Source: Acholoe squamosa
Taxonomy: Eukaryota; Annelida; Polychaeta; Phyllodocida; Polynoidae
Length of the DNA: 64,000 nucleotides
NCBI GenBank assembly: GCA_949317995.1
Contig: OX439046.1
Location: 38,600,002 to 38,664,001 of the forward strand
Direction: 5' to 3'
Positions 45,801 through 54,132 of this stretch are shown one piece after another. The translations under genes and the position numbers were made by a program. The notes beneath the pieces were generated by a model. That model made no database searches and was not told where the DNA came from. It saw only the letters and a list, made by a program, of their open reading frames with translations. Numbering within the stretch: position 1 is the stretch's first letter; every line of letters begins with the position of its first letter.

Positions 45801-46348
45801 ATCAAGACGGCTCGAGCTAAATTCTCGTTAGTCGCCATATTCTCCGCCAACTTCAGATAGTTGCGGAGCCAAGAAACTGGCATGTTGTCAGCCAGCTCGT
45901 CACTGCACGAGTCCATTACCATAGTCTTGAGATCATCTGGTATGGGCTCGGGCACGCCCTCTTCCACCGCCATGGGCCCGCATCCGAACATGGAGGCGTG
46001 CATAGGGATGTACGTACCCCAGGAGGTGTACACGATACCTTCCTGGCGATCAACGTGTGCTAGACGTCTGATCTGAGTCCTGAATCCCGGAGGATACATT
46101 GGAATGTCCAGGACATCCACTTTGCTACCCGAAGCGGCTGTTGTAGACGGGCGCTCCGGGCGTGGCGGTGGTGGAGGTGGCATTCTCTCCCGGTCGGTTG
46201 CCTCGGCCATAGCCGAGAGCGTCCGGGCGGCCTCCTCTGTCGAAGAATCCATAGATTCCTCGACCCGAGACGAGACCTTCGGGTCCTCGTCTTGTTCCAA
46301 CGGAATGTTGGCAGTTTGACGCGCAGCGTCAATCGTTCCCTGTGCCAT
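42839..46348 (-). CDS. E4 third frame (ORF3): twin zinc-finger, coiled-coil protein in the env position
   Basis: An open frame of about 1,169 codons starting at an ATG in good Kozak context (GCCATGG; MAQGTIDAARQ). The frame stays open 7 codons upstream without an ATG. By residue: acidic S/T/E-rich start (1-75); N-terminal domain (about 80-170, with MPVSWLRNYLKLAENM); K/A/S/T/P-rich basic low complexity (about 260-430); central domain (about 465-555, NAAEGF...CPSAVNKDGDSDDEEWM); finger one C-x4-C...H-x4-H (CPFESC...RHIVEYHMHH, from about 562); finger two C-x8-C...H-x4-H (to about 625); R/G/P-rich linker with GRGRGG motifs (about 860-900); coiled coil (about 980-1040); FLAFGKHLEEWDG (about 1045); P/A-rich and acidic end. 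No signal peptide, membrane segment or furin site. I infer a soluble nucleic-acid-binding protein; its function is unknown. It is likely expressed from a spliced or internally started RNA. Confidence 0.85.
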   Translation of the reverse strand: MAQGTIDAARQTANIPLEQDEDPKVSSRVEESMDSSTEEAARTLSAMAEATDRERMPPPPPPRPERPSTTAASGSKVDVLDIPMYPPGFRTQIRRLAHVDRQEGIVYTSWGTYIPMHASMFGCGPMAVEEGVPEPIPDDLKTMVMDSCSDELADNMPVSWLRNYLKLAENMATNENLARAVLISAGIIQKAAELRESESDMDTDSTVTLSSVETDRVKRLTRKPAPKGPLTESDLEAEDVRIAVERSTTETDPAADIPEAPGEISEEDISRQQAAVEAKRAELAKQQKELTAARRAHRKQQAQQKSEISSDSDSPVSGRRSPRTVDRSRRESDSSPEVPAQPTKVVRRKKKNGAKASPAEPTPPTKPRGKGKPKTPAPTTTTTTVATSVTASSAASTSGAKAKSPTKASTGTTTSSRASRRGANIYTDSEESESDPELPESAKSDLESVTTWEEMTTDVPKDDNQKWMWKNAAEGFKERTPRCFADCAYDTVHYMCPSAVNKDGDSDDEEWMKSGPSDTPVGKFYLIWIDQLKSKLGSVYSYEARTKVQWAMTQWGPTGNRRRCPFESCQLALTGEKVFETKPRFARHIVEYHMHHKPVMMCVLGDRPSKHCDGSFSTHRRRDMALHLQKAHGIGLEKTRKRAIKCFSELLANWSALSIKEVKEQAFETGFCSWKSGNLLTYFQTNSSSTKFGMPSEVHLKVKKWRGDDKREKAKARSKGPNGGTVTTTASKRTRADRSVSPSGGKDQPRPANPADRRESGQQVSALDMPGNQARRSGSQATAPATPATSTPAPTEQRPGEASGGLDDGGELFAPPSGYSTWWAGEGSSGKRPTYSEYAAKFPSMGPAGPESQVLTSLGRAKTRGRGRGGLESTRGSPGGGRGRGGITVEGPSAPPTGTPPVSVEAPAPPPVIVPPTGPRVPLMELISGTLSGLQDPNTFVDHRDVRTVQIQNDLMAEWQALHRQQSVDYWRVMTEATVNLVYEIQRREEEKIRELERKKVEEALESCRRKQKEAEKLKEFHEAENSRYIHRFKEADLKFFLAFGKHLEEWDGLPSSLIFVPDIPPNAPPAPATPPVLATPPVPAAPPVPAALLLPPPTWNTRAVPTATVAAPASEAMDSPSAVMRALSLGSETPSEASAVLSTSSCSSSAPSASVEPAEKMDTDPEDL

Positions 46349-46864
46349 GGCACCGGGTCCGACTTCCAAAATAAATTGGCAAGTTTTGTTGGACTCCTCC
46401 CGAAGGATTCGTCCAACAGAGAGGGTTTGGGTTAGCTAGGCTAACACGACAGCTACAGGCTGTACAACCGCCGACAAATAACTAGAGCAAAAACGGGTGG
46501 CGTCTAACCACCACGAGTCCGCTCTAGTTATGACCAGTATGACGTCAGACCTCTCGTCTCGCGAGATCCCGCCATGGCTATCCGGTGACCTAGTTCCGCG
46601 CTTTCCCGCCACACCAGCAGCGCCACCTAGGGAACTAGATCCGAACCAACATTCGACTCGACATGTGAGACGCGGCCTACTACCCGAGTGCTATCGTCTG
46701 GAGCTTGGCGGTGTATACAACGCTTCAAAGCGAATGTACCGGTTAATCCGACCGCCACTCACGGGATACAGCCACCCGGGGAGGGCGCGTTCGACATCTC
46801 TAGCCGTGGAACGTATGTTGCCTGCCTATGGCGGACAACACGCAGCAGCTCGTTGTGTACTGAG
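46349..46864 (-). other. E4 spacer between pol and ORF3, with the conserved post-pol element
   Basis: Non-coding. At 46833-46858 the minus strand reads ACACAACGAG, eight intervening bases, then GTGTTGTC, starting 7 bases after the pol end; this is the E4 copy of the family-wide inverted-repeat element. The end of the spacer is pyrimidine-rich just before the ORF3 ATG (TTTATTTTGGAAG in sense), which could serve as a splice acceptor; that is only a guess. Confidence 0.6.
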
Positions 46865-49800
46865 TTAGGTTACAGCAGACCTCAACCGGGGGCTGCGTCT
46901 AACGCCTTCGGTTAGCATTTTATTTTTCCCGGCTTTACGTACGGCCTTTTCTGGATCTCGCTTAGTCAAAGCGGGACCCTTCCCATATGTAATGCCTTCA
47001 CTCAGCGAGACTTTCTTCCATTTCTTACGATTAGGTCGTTTCCTGGCCTTCGTCTTCTTTTTTACCATAACCTCGTCTCCCGGCGTCTTTCTCGGCTGGC
47101 CTCTAGGGCGCTTCGTCGGTACTACCACGCTCGGTCCACTAGGGACAGATTCAGGTGGTTTGTAGCCGAACTCCCTCTCCGCCTCTTCGCGCCCCTTCCA
47201 GGGCCGAAGTTTTCCGACATTTGTCTTCCATTTTCTACCCGTCAGGCAGTCCTCTATCATCACCGTGGACTCGGAGATGACACGAACGATTTTAAACGGA
47301 CCTTCCCAAGGCGTTACGAGCTTCAGCTTATCCAGCGGCTCGTAGTACCTTAGTACTTTGTCCCCAACATTAAAACGAATTCGTTTAGCATTGGTGTCAT
47401 AGCCCACCTTCTGCCACTTCGCACTCTTCAGCAGTTCTTTCCGAACGGCCTCATATGCCTGTTTGAACCGGTCCCTTAATGACTCTACAAACAGCACCGT
47501 GCAGGGCGCCTCCGGGTCTATTCCAACCACTCCATACACTAAGTCGGCGGGCATTATGATGTCCTCGCCGAACACTAGCATGTTTGGGGTGCAGTTAGTT
47601 GATGAATGGACAGTGTTGTTGTAGGCATGTACTACAAACTCGCACTGTTCATCCCAGTCGTCCTGGTGGGTATTAACCAGGGGCTTTAGTACTTGTATGA
47701 GGGTTCTATTGAAGCGCTCTACCTGCCCATCCGACTGTGGTCGGTACGGGTTTGTTCGGGTCTTACAAATGGCTAGGTAATGGCACATTTCCTGCCAAAG
47801 TTCTGACTCGAACTCCCTTCCTTGGTCACTGTGCATCATAAGGGGAACACCCAAATGCAGCACCCAGCCTTTCACAAACGCCTCCGCGCATGTGGCGGCT
47901 TTGTGGTTAGGAAGGGGGAACACCCGAGTGTACTTAGTATAATAGTCGGTTACGACCATCATACAAGTATTGTCTCGCGGCGTCGTCTTAATCCCACTGA
48001 TGATGTCTATCGCTACTCGAGCGAATCTGACACCAAACAATTCCTGTGATAAGGGTTGCTTACCCAGCCCGGGTCCCAGTTTGTTTTTACAACAATCCGG
48101 GCAAGTGGCGATCCACCGGAGCAGGTCGCCTCTCATACCGGGCCAGTAGTAACGCCTTTGTAGACGCTCTATCGACCTTCTCTTACCGAAATGGCCACTC
48201 GTTTGGTGGCCATGGCAATAATACATGATATCCCTCCTCATCGGGGCGGGTATCACTATTTGCAACAGCCTACCGTTGGTGGGAGTTGTCTTCCACCTAC
48301 ATAGTATGCTGTCTCGGATCTCTAGCTCGGTCCATTGAGCTAGCAACCGCCTCGCTTCCCTATCCTCCAGGGAAACTAGAGGCCTTGCCGGTTTAATGCC
48401 TGACCGTAGGTATTCCATTATGCGCGCAGTGGTGGGGTCTGACTGTTGAAACTTCTTGATGGTCTCCGGGGACCAATCGAGATAGCTGCATACAGCCTCC
48501 TCCCAGGGGATACGGGGGGTGGTATAATTAAATACCAGCCCGGCTACCACAGCATTGTGGGCCCCGCAGTCTTCACATGTGGCATTTTGGCACCTTCGGA
48601 TAGGCCGTCTTGACAAGGCATCCGCATTGATGTGTTTAGCACCGGGTCGGTGCTCTATTTGTTTATGCTCTAATCCGAATTTGGATAGGTGAGCTAACCA
48701 ACGTCCAATCATCCCCTCGGCGTCCTTAAAGTTAAGGAGCCACCTAAGAGACGAATGGTCTGTTCTTAAAGTAAAGTCACTTCCCCAAAGGAAATGCTTG
48801 AACTTCTTCGTATACACCACCACAGCGAGGAGTTCTCGCTTGGTGGTACAATAATTTCGCTGTGTCTTGCTTAACGTGTTGCTAGCAAATGCTATTGGCA
48901 CTTCGACTCCCTCTTGGACCTGAGAGAGAGCTGCCCCAATCGCATCATTGCTCGCATCGGTGTCTAAGATGAAATGTCCCTCGGGAGTGGGATATTTCAA
49001 CACGGGTGTATTCCTAAATAAATCTTTTATTTTATTAAAAGACTCTTCTTGCTCGCTGGTCCATGGGAATGGGTCCCGTGCCCTACCCGGGGTCCAGTGA
49101 GCTAAGCACTGCATGGGGAAGCTGACACGAGAGTAATTCGGTATGAAATCACGATAATAGGAACAAAATCCTAAAAATGATCTCACCTCCTTAGCACTCG
49201 TTGGTCTTTCCCAATTTTCTACAGCTTCTAATTTTTCCGGATCCGCACTCACCCCGTTAGGAGTAATGATCCTTCCCAAGTATGTAATGGTTTTCTTAAA
49301 CAAATTACATTTCTTGGGTTTAAGTTTAAGACCGTTTGATAGTATCCGGTCGAGGACTAATTGCAGATTCGCCAGGCATTCCTTGAATGACTTGCCGAAC
49401 ACAACCACATCATCCAAGTAAACCAGGCATTTCTTCCACAAAAGGTCACTCAGTAAGGATTCCATCATAGCCTCGAATGTAGCGGGGGCGTTACACAATC
49501 CGAAGGGTAAGACATTATACTCGAATAGCCCCATATGACTGGAGAATGCTGTCTTCTCCTTGTCATTGGGGTGCATTGGTATTTGCCAATATCCGGACTG
49601 TAAATCCAAGGTACAGAACCATTGGTTTCCGCCCAAGCTATCTAAAATCTCGTCTATCCTTGGTAAAGGATACGAGTTCTTCTTTGTTATACCGTTCAAT
49701 TTCCGGTAGTCGACACAAAAGCGGATTGTACCGTCTTTCTTAGTAGTCATACAAACAGGGCTGGACCAGGGACTCGAGCTAGGCACGATTACCCCTAGGT

Positions 49801-51100
49801 CCAACTGTTTTTGTATTTGCTCTTCACAGATTAACTTCTTCTTGAGAGGAAGTCTACGATACGGGATTTTAAAAGGTTTCTCGTTGCCCACATCTATGGT
49901 GTGCAACACCTTATCGGATCTACCCACCGGGCCTCCTTCCCTACCAAAAGCACCTTCGTACTTTTGTAGAAGTCTCGCTAGGCAATCCTTATCGTCCGTA
50001 TTCTTTAAATCTGACTGATCAATCAGCTTTTGGAATTCTTCATCCATGGGATGATGACTAACTGGGTTTAGTGGTTTGTTAAATTTAGCCTCGGCGACAT
50101 GTTCTACCGAACTCATCCTTCCAACACTGTCGCCTCGCCTCAAGTAAACCACCGAACCACTTCGGTTAGTTATGGGTAATACAGACCAAGCTGCATTAGC
50201 CACTAATGTATCCACTGAGTCTAACCCGATGCTTGACAAATACACCGTGTCGGGTTCGTAGACTCCAGTTTCATTCCTTTGAGCCATGGACCCGCCACAA
50301 AGGACATCGCAAGTGGTACCCGGTGGGATCTTCACCGTATGTACCACTGATGCGACCGAAGATACCTGTCTCAATACGCATTGGACATGCAAGCCATACG
50401 GGCTCCGTATACCCATCGTACCGTCCCTCGGGTCCAAGACGGCCCCGTATAAGCTTGCAAAATCCAATCCGAGGATTCCGTCATCACTAACCTCTGCTAT
50501 AGTTGGCGAAAGAACAAATTCTTTGCCTCCTATACGGATAGGCATAAACGTCCTACCAAATGTACGCATACTGCTTCCGTCGGCCGTGCAAGCATTTACC
50601 CCCGTTTTGAGGTTCTCATGGCTGCCGGCCACCGAATCGAAGAATCTTTTGGACACACATGAATGACTAGCTCCAGTATCCACTAAGAATTCCCCCACCC
50701 GGCCTTCCACAGATATGGGTACATACCACCGTCTCCCCCCTAAAGGCGAGGGGTTACTGGTAAACTGGTGAAAGTCTCCCGAATCACCAAGATTCAATCC
50801 GAGTCCTCTCAGGAATTCCAGACACGGATGACTTGGGGGAAGGCGTGTCCCACACACTCGAATCAACTCTTTGATCCATCCTTCCTCTCCCCTAGTGCGG
50901 CCACTCGCCTCCATATGATCGCTCCTGCACATATCAACACTAGGGTCCCTGGCCCCGGCCGAGGTGCAGGGGTGCGCACCCTCAGCCACCCGGCCTCCAG
51001 GTGTAATTGACTCGAAATCTTCCACCGGGACACCCCCGGTAGCATTTTGGCATTCGTTCCCACTCGGGGCTATGTCAGATGCCGTTGACACAACCCCCAC
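46865..51100 (-). CDS. E4 pol: protease, RT, RNase H, integrase
   Basis: An open frame of about 1,411 codons. By residue: E/G/S-rich linker (1-75); retropepsin with LVDTGASHSC (about 135-145); RT (about 440-690) with RFCVDYRKLNG, FGLCNAPATFEAMM and YLDDVVVFG; RNase H with DTDASNDAIGAALSQ (about 713) to DHSSLRWLLNF; integrase zinc domain HGHQTSGHFGKR...CPDCCKNK (about 965-1000); DDE core D-I-I-S-G, MHSDQGREFE, QSDGQVERFNR (about 1030-1130); GPF module WEGPFKIV (about 1262); basic tail ending RRSPRLRSAVT. The first codon of the frame is GTG and overlaps the gag stop by one base (TAGTG), so pol is in another frame than gag and is probably made by frameshifting or reinitiation, as in related elements. 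Confidence 0.92.
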   Translation of the reverse strand: MGVVSTASDIAPSGNECQNATGGVPVEDFESITPGGRVAEGAHPCTSAGARDPSVDMCRSDHMEASGRTRGEEGWIKELIRVCGTRLPPSHPCLEFLRGLGLNLGDSGDFHQFTSNPSPLGGRRWYVPISVEGRVGEFLVDTGASHSCVSKRFFDSVAGSHENLKTGVNACTADGSSMRTFGRTFMPIRIGGKEFVLSPTIAEVSDDGILGLDFASLYGAVLDPRDGTMGIRSPYGLHVQCVLRQVSSVASVVHTVKIPPGTTCDVLCGGSMAQRNETGVYEPDTVYLSSIGLDSVDTLVANAAWSVLPITNRSGSVVYLRRGDSVGRMSSVEHVAEAKFNKPLNPVSHHPMDEEFQKLIDQSDLKNTDDKDCLARLLQKYEGAFGREGGPVGRSDKVLHTIDVGNEKPFKIPYRRLPLKKKLICEEQIQKQLDLGVIVPSSSPWSSPVCMTTKKDGTIRFCVDYRKLNGITKKNSYPLPRIDEILDSLGGNQWFCTLDLQSGYWQIPMHPNDKEKTAFSSHMGLFEYNVLPFGLCNAPATFEAMMESLLSDLLWKKCLVYLDDVVVFGKSFKECLANLQLVLDRILSNGLKLKPKKCNLFKKTITYLGRIITPNGVSADPEKLEAVENWERPTSAKEVRSFLGFCSYYRDFIPNYSRVSFPMQCLAHWTPGRARDPFPWTSEQEESFNKIKDLFRNTPVLKYPTPEGHFILDTDASNDAIGAALSQVQEGVEVPIAFASNTLSKTQRNYCTTKRELLAVVVYTKKFKHFLWGSDFTLRTDHSSLRWLLNFKDAEGMIGRWLAHLSKFGLEHKQIEHRPGAKHINADALSRRPIRRCQNATCEDCGAHNAVVAGLVFNYTTPRIPWEEAVCSYLDWSPETIKKFQQSDPTTARIMEYLRSGIKPARPLVSLEDREARRLLAQWTELEIRDSILCRWKTTPTNGRLLQIVIPAPMRRDIMYYCHGHQTSGHFGKRRSIERLQRRYYWPGMRGDLLRWIATCPDCCKNKLGPGLGKQPLSQELFGVRFARVAIDIISGIKTTPRDNTCMMVVTDYYTKYTRVFPLPNHKAATCAEAFVKGWVLHLGVPLMMHSDQGREFESELWQEMCHYLAICKTRTNPYRPQSDGQVERFNRTLIQVLKPLVNTHQDDWDEQCEFVVHAYNNTVHSSTNCTPNMLVFGEDIIMPADLVYGVVGIDPEAPCTVLFVESLRDRFKQAYEAVRKELLKSAKWQKVGYDTNAKRIRFNVGDKVLRYYEPLDKLKLVTPWEGPFKIVRVISESTVMIEDCLTGRKWKTNVGKLRPWKGREEAEREFGYKPPESVPSGPSVVVPTKRPRGQPRKTPGDEVMVKKKTKARKRPNRKKWKKVSLSEGITYGKGPALTKRDPEKAVRKAGKNKMLTEGVRRSPRLRSAVT

Positions 51101-53748
51101 TAGTTTTCCACATCTGTGGAATCCGTAGCATTCTCCCTTCCTATGCCGTCGTCTTCGGCTTCATAGAAGGCAGCCATTACCGGCTTAGTAGCGGTACATT
51201 CAGATGAGTAGTGTCCCATGCGCTGGCACCTGAAACACTTAACCGTTCGGCGATCCACCCGGGGTCTTTGCCGATTGGCTTGGATGGCATCTGTAATTTT
51301 CTTACACATGTCTTCCAGAAGTTTGGTCATGTCCGAGGACTGACTCTTCGCTTTGTCAGCGCTTACTGTGGGCTTGACCGCCTTCTCGACAGCCTTCGGG
51401 TCACTCTTGACCTCGGATGAAGGTCTAGAGTCCCTTTGTTTATTGAAAGATTTCCTGGGAATATACTTCCTACCTGAAGTATTCTTCCTTAATTGCATCG
51501 AACAGAAGGTGCCGTCTTCCTGTTCGATATCAATCAACTCGAAGTCGTCTGAGGGAGTATTGACCTCAGACTGCTGGGTCACCGATGCCAGGGGTACCAA
51601 GCCGCTGGCATTAGGTATGTCCCCAGCTAACATAGCTCGCTTCTTCACGGCCATATCTATACCATTAAATATGCCGTGTAGTGTTATGCCTTCTTTCCAG
51701 GCATCCCTCGCTGCTAATTGTTCATCTCGGTCTCTTAGACCCTTGACGAATTGTGTGATCAAATCGTCCATATACCAGTCCTGGTTTTCAGTACCGGGTC
51801 TGGCCTTACTTAGCAGGGCATGGAGTTCCATACCGTATGCTCTGAAAGCTTCATTCGGCTTCTGTGTGCGTTTCTTAAAACGGACCATCGGGTCCTCCTT
51901 GACCATGTTGCATAACAGTCCACTAGCAGTTTCTACTAACTGCTCAAAACTCCCAACGAGGCCGTACCAAGTTCGCCATTGCTCTACAGCCATGCGACCC
52001 GGCCCGCCTTTCAGACATCTCACCAGATGTGGCTTGGCCTCGTATGGGGTCCATCCATTACAATTCATTACATCGATGAAATCTTCAAACCACTCTTTCC
52101 ATGGCCGAGTACCGTCATATTCTCTAGGAATAACGGCTACCCTTCGGGCAGAATTGTGAGCATACATCAATCTAGTGCATTGCTGTTTGCTCCATTCAAT
52201 CGCCTTGGTTTCATTCAAGGTTCGATTGCCCCCTATACCACCGAAGCTCGAATTGCCCGGTGGAGGCGGTGGTGGAGGTTGTGTATACGTCCACTGTGTA
52301 CCACTGTGGTTCGTATAGCTCGCACCACCCTGGTTGGGGCCGGTACCCAAGGTACCGCTATAGCCTGTGGCACCCGAAGCACCGCCCCCCCCTTGCGCAC
52401 CTTGGTAACCGCCGTCGGATGGCTGGTTTCCCGTTGACTGGCCGCCATCGTTCGATGGATTGGGTTGGGTGTTGTCATTACCAGCACCCAGCCCCGGGTC
52501 GTTACTCGGATCCACATGAATGTGGAATCCACTGGTCTCCGCACTACTATCGGAAGCCTCTCTAGGGGTATAGTCCGGGTCCAGGTTGTGGACTATGGGC
52601 ACTTCACTTATCCGGACTCTACTAGTTCGGCCATGCTTATCCTGGGTTCTGATGTAAACGCCCCCTTGATCTACATTCCGCGAAGCATTATCATTTACAA
52701 AAGGATTATACTGCGGATTCTTCGGTGTAGAACAGGAGACCGGGTCGCCCTGTTTCACGAACGTCGAGTTCGGGTTTGTATCCCTACTCGCCGGAGGGGC
52801 ATGCGTTTGCTCTTGCTCCTGTAAATAACTCTCCATAGCAGACTTATTTATTGTGAGGGTAGCTACGTCTGTAGTCAGGTTTCGCTGTTCCTCCCTTAGC
52901 TGTGCGTTTTCTGCCAAGATTTCGGATCGAATCTTTTCATTTTCCGCCACAGCTCGGTTTCTTTCTTCTATTTTGGATTGGGCTAACATGAATTGTTCAT
53001 GTTGCCTCTTAGCCTGCAACTCCACCTGTTCCTTGGCTTTCAAATAGGCCTGGGTATTTTTATACCCGGGACCCATCCGACGTCCGTAGATAGACTTGCG
53101 ACTGCCTCCAGGGTTAAACATGGAGTCAGACAAGCCTTCGTCTAGAGATCGGCCTAGGTGATGCCTTTCCGAGCTTTTCGGTCCGGTACCACTAGGCTTA
53201 TTTTTTGCTTTCGCGCCTGGGACTATTGCGTCCCTTTTGGTTTTGCCATCGTCGCTGTCATGGTCCGACGATGTCATTAGTGGGGCTACTTCGTTTCCAC
53301 CACCCGGTGCTGAACCCTGGGGGGTTGCAGTACGCTGCATAGGGCTTTGTGCAATTGGTGTACCCAAGCCGCTAGCCGAGCCCGTTGGTACCATAGGACC
53401 TAGCTGGCGTCTGCTAGTTATAACTTGGGACCAATCGCTCAAGTCTAAAGTTGGGGGTCTTAACACACCCCTAAACAATCCGGTATCCGGTACTCCTGTT
53501 TGGGGTGTAGCCGGATACAATTTTACGATGCCATCTCTGGTGGCATTGTCCATCAGGTCGGGTGTAGAAAAAATATTTCGTACACCCTCCTGATTAAACA
53601 TTTGTTGTTGACCGGGTTTCCAGTCTAACAACAGATGCTGGGATGTGTAATCATCCTCTTCGAATCCCTCTAGCCCAGGGCTGGGGGGATCCGCTTCGGG
53701 TTTCCCGAGGCTTTCGGCCAATGTGGCCGCGCACCACCCCCGAACCAA
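51100..53748 (-). CDS. E4 gag
   Basis: An open frame of about 882 codons in which the first ATG is at 53601; upstream the frame is open to the primer site, so the true start is uncertain. By residue: S/P-rich start; SMFNPGGS motif (about 215, also at the start of E1 gag as SVFNPGGS); coiled coil (about 230-305, with long E/Q/R heptads); PFVNDNASRN (about 350); G/N/S-rich linker; capsid-like retrotransposon gag domain (about 510-690, PWKEWFEDF, GGPGRMAVEQW, FRAYGMELHALL); basic linker; one CCHC knuckle CFRCQRMGHYSSEC (about 837-850). It would form the particle and package element RNA. Confidence 0.9.
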   Translation of the reverse strand: MVRGWCAATLAESLGKPEADPPSPGLEGFEEDDYTSQHLLLDWKPGQQQMFNQEGVRNIFSTPDLMDNATRDGIVKLYPATPQTGVPDTGLFRGVLRPPTLDLSDWSQVITSRRQLGPMVPTGSASGLGTPIAQSPMQRTATPQGSAPGGGNEVAPLMTSSDHDSDDGKTKRDAIVPGAKAKNKPSGTGPKSSERHHLGRSLDEGLSDSMFNPGGSRKSIYGRRMGPGYKNTQAYLKAKEQVELQAKRQHEQFMLAQSKIEERNRAVAENEKIRSEILAENAQLREEQRNLTTDVATLTINKSAMESYLQEQEQTHAPPASRDTNPNSTFVKQGDPVSCSTPKNPQYNPFVNDNASRNVDQGGVYIRTQDKHGRTSRVRISEVPIVHNLDPDYTPREASDSSAETSGFHIHVDPSNDPGLGAGNDNTQPNPSNDGGQSTGNQPSDGGYQGAQGGGGASGATGYSGTLGTGPNQGGASYTNHSGTQWTYTQPPPPPPPGNSSFGGIGGNRTLNETKAIEWSKQQCTRLMYAHNSARRVAVIPREYDGTRPWKEWFEDFIDVMNCNGWTPYEAKPHLVRCLKGGPGRMAVEQWRTWYGLVGSFEQLVETASGLLCNMVKEDPMVRFKKRTQKPNEAFRAYGMELHALLSKARPGTENQDWYMDDLITQFVKGLRDRDEQLAARDAWKEGITLHGIFNGIDMAVKKRAMLAGDIPNASGLVPLASVTQQSEVNTPSDDFELIDIEQEDGTFCSMQLRKNTSGRKYIPRKSFNKQRDSRPSSEVKSDPKAVEKAVKPTVSADKAKSQSSDMTKLLEDMCKKITDAIQANRQRPRVDRRTVKCFRCQRMGHYSSECTATKPVMAAFYEAEDDGIGRENATDSTDVEN

Positions 53749-53763
53749 CTGGTCACGGCACCA
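53749..53763 (-). other. E4 primer binding site, tRNA-His type
   Basis: In element sense TGGTGCCGTGACCAG, one base after the 5' LTR. Twelve bases match the complement of the tRNA-His 3' end. Confidence 0.8.
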
Positions 53764-53764
53764 G

Positions 53765-54128
53765 TGTAATGGTTCGTATTGACTTATATGTTGGGTGGCT
53801 CTTTGGCTCGCTTACCACTAGATGTACCAACACAACACGAGTAGTTCGGGTTGGGCAAAGCCCCAGAAACCCCTACCTCTCGGGTAGGACTTTATTAGAT
53901 CTCTTTGATAACAAAGTACTAGCGTCTGGACTGGACCATGTCCAGTCCCCTTCTGCCGCTCGTCCGGCTCCTTAGTAGGAGCTGGACGCGAGGCATGGTG
54001 CTGCCCCCTCTTGTACCAACGAGGTATCGCAAAGCGACACCTAGCTAGCATAGAAGGAACAAGCACCACACGAACACGTCTCTCGGATGAACGGCACTAA
54101 TATATATACAATGATGCCGGCCCCTACA
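53765..54128 (-). repeat. E4 5' LTR
   Basis: 364 bases, apparently identical to 41716-42079. In element sense an AT-rich TGTATATATATT near the start may be the TATA region. Confidence 0.93.
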
Positions 54129-54132
54129 AGTG

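Larger units (their letters stand above)
41716..54128 (-). mobile_element. Ty3/gypsy element E4, apparently whole, inserted in the LARD
   Basis: A 12.4-kb minus-strand element. The 364-base LTRs (41716-42079 and 53765-54128) look identical by eye and are flanked by AGTG (41712-41715 and 54129-54132). Reading in element sense: 5' LTR, tRNA-His-type primer site, gag (53748-51100), pol (51100-46865), a 516-base spacer, ORF3 (46348-42839), 3' UTR, polypurine tract, 3' LTR. All three frames are open throughout, so it looks whole, and identical LTRs make it very young. It serves as the reference copy for the family in this window. Confidence 0.92.

Noticed and set aside
44870-45860. Two long plus-strand frames (about 300 codons each) opposite E4 ORF3
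   Set aside because: They lie antisense to the ORF3 low-complexity region, overlap each other, are S/R/G-rich and have no family match; they follow from the base composition of ORF3.
25516-46348. ORF3 as a retroviral-type envelope
   Set aside because: The position is right but there is no signal peptide, no hydrophobic membrane segment and no furin-type site in E3 or E4; the fingers and basic regions point to a soluble protein.
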